5,907 bases of DNA, from positions 1 to 5,907 of the forward strand of contig JAUYKR010000152.1 in the NCBI GenBank assembly GCA_030699855.1, written 5' to 3'. Origin of the DNA: a bacterium. GTDB lineage: Bacteria > Patescibacteriota > Gracilibacteria > JAUYGZ01. Below the pieces are notes generated by a model. That model made no database searches. It saw only the letters and a program-made list of their open reading frames with translations, and was not told the DNA's origin. Position numbers and translations under genes: made by a program. This document shows, piece after piece, positions 5,743 through 5,907 of the stretch; the stretch's first letter is position 1, and every line of letters starts with the position of its first letter.

Positions 5743-5762
5743 CACTTCGGCTTCGCTCAGTG
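5743..5762. repeat. Related interspersed palindrome in the leader
   Basis: The arms GCACT (5742-5746) and AGTGC (5759-5763) enclose TCGGCTTCGCTC. This resembles the widespread spacer repeats with a core like CTTCGACTTCGCTCAG that I recall from many environmental genomes, and it shares 9 of 12 core bases with the tandem repeat at 5627-5672. It lies between the proposed stem I area and stem III of the T-box. Confidence 0.6.
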
Positions 5763-5833
5763 CCTTCGGGAGAACAGACAAAGCCTCGCGACAGTAATGC
5801 GCGGGGAAAGAAGGATGGTATCACGGTAAAAAC

Positions 5834-5896
5834 ACCCGTTCCTTCATATCCTAAAGCAATTAAAATGCTGAGGGATGTGGAAGGGCGGGTTTTTTT
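5834..5896 (+). terminator. Intrinsic terminator of the T-box leader
   Basis: The 5' arm is 5834-5852 and the 3' arm 5872-5890. About 17 pairs form, starting with ACCCG against CGGGT at the base, with single bulges at T5840 and G5879. The loop holds a small extra stem, AGCA (5855-5858) with TGCT (5866-5869). Seven T follow (5890-5896). The 5' arm overlaps the 3' strand of the antiterminator, as expected for a transcriptional attenuator. Confidence 0.88.
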
Positions 5897-5907
5897 ATAT
5901 TTTACTT

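Larger units (their letters stand above)
5582..5896 (+). ncRNA. T-box riboswitch leader (tRNA-sensing attenuator)
   Basis: T-box leaders sense an uncharged tRNA and then let transcription continue into an aminoacyl-tRNA synthetase, amino-acid biosynthesis or transport gene. Stem III is CCTCGCG (5784-5790) with CGCGGGG (5800-5806). The antiterminator follows: AAGGA (5811-5815) pairs with TTCCTT (5839-5844), the 7-base bulge TGGTATC (5816-5822) corresponds to the conserved UGGNACC, and ACGG (5823-5826) pairs with CCGT (5836-5839). The bulge UGGU would pair with a tRNA ending in ACCA, implying discriminator base A. The intrinsic terminator shares the 5834-5844 strand, so the two folds exclude each other. 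The 5' half is odd: I see small hairpins (5583-5602, 5612-5627, 5700-5736) and palindromic repeats, but no classical long stem I, so I cannot name the specifier codon. The regulated gene is outside the window. The 3' half is strong; the 5' boundary is inferred from the promoter. Confidence 0.75.

Noticed and set aside
5531..5829. Reading frames on both strands of the leader region
   Set aside because: Their peptides come from translated palindromic repeats (for example TERSRSA-like and HFGFAQCLRE-like strings), and the region is explained by RNA structure.

Overview
The window reads as a compact bacterial chromosome segment, probably a short metagenomic contig because it opens inside a tandem repeat and closes at a terminator whose downstream gene is missing. 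It carries five protein genes in two divergent blocks plus one RNA regulator. Promoter-like sites fit a sigma-70 housekeeping factor. Coding GC is moderate. None of the five start codons has a convincing Shine-Dalgarno sequence. The spacers are crowded with short palindromic and heptanucleotide repeats of a kind I associate with uncultured lineages such as Patescibacteria and with cyanobacteria; this lineage guess is weak and no gene here decides it.

Left block, minus strand, in transcription order: nrdR (3757-3167), a 178-base spacer with a nested inverted repeat, dnaG (2988-1237), then rpoD (1218-103), whose TTG start lies 18 bases after the dnaG stop in the same frame. Just past the rpoD stop is an array of about 14 copies of a 7-base unit (1-98) that runs off the window. 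The block links control of dNTP synthesis (NrdR), replication priming (DnaG primase) and housekeeping transcription (sigma factor). dnaG and rpoD neighbour each other in many bacteria, as in the E. coli macromolecular synthesis operon.

Right block, plus strand: recR (3852-4445), a hairpin-containing spacer, then a 332-residue gene (4536-5534) with a C-terminal membrane anchor and TraB/Tiki/ChaN-like motifs. The promoter-like sites of recR and nrdR face each other in the 94-base gap between the genes.

The last 373 bases hold no credible gene. They contain a promoter-like site (5548-5575) and what I interpret as a T-box leader: stem III, an antiterminator with the 7-base bulge that reads the tRNA acceptor end, and a mutually exclusive intrinsic terminator ending in seven T. 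The controlled gene lies beyond the right end. In place of an obvious full-length stem I, the leader holds two tandem 23-base palindromic repeats and a related third palindrome. This is the most unusual feature of the window.
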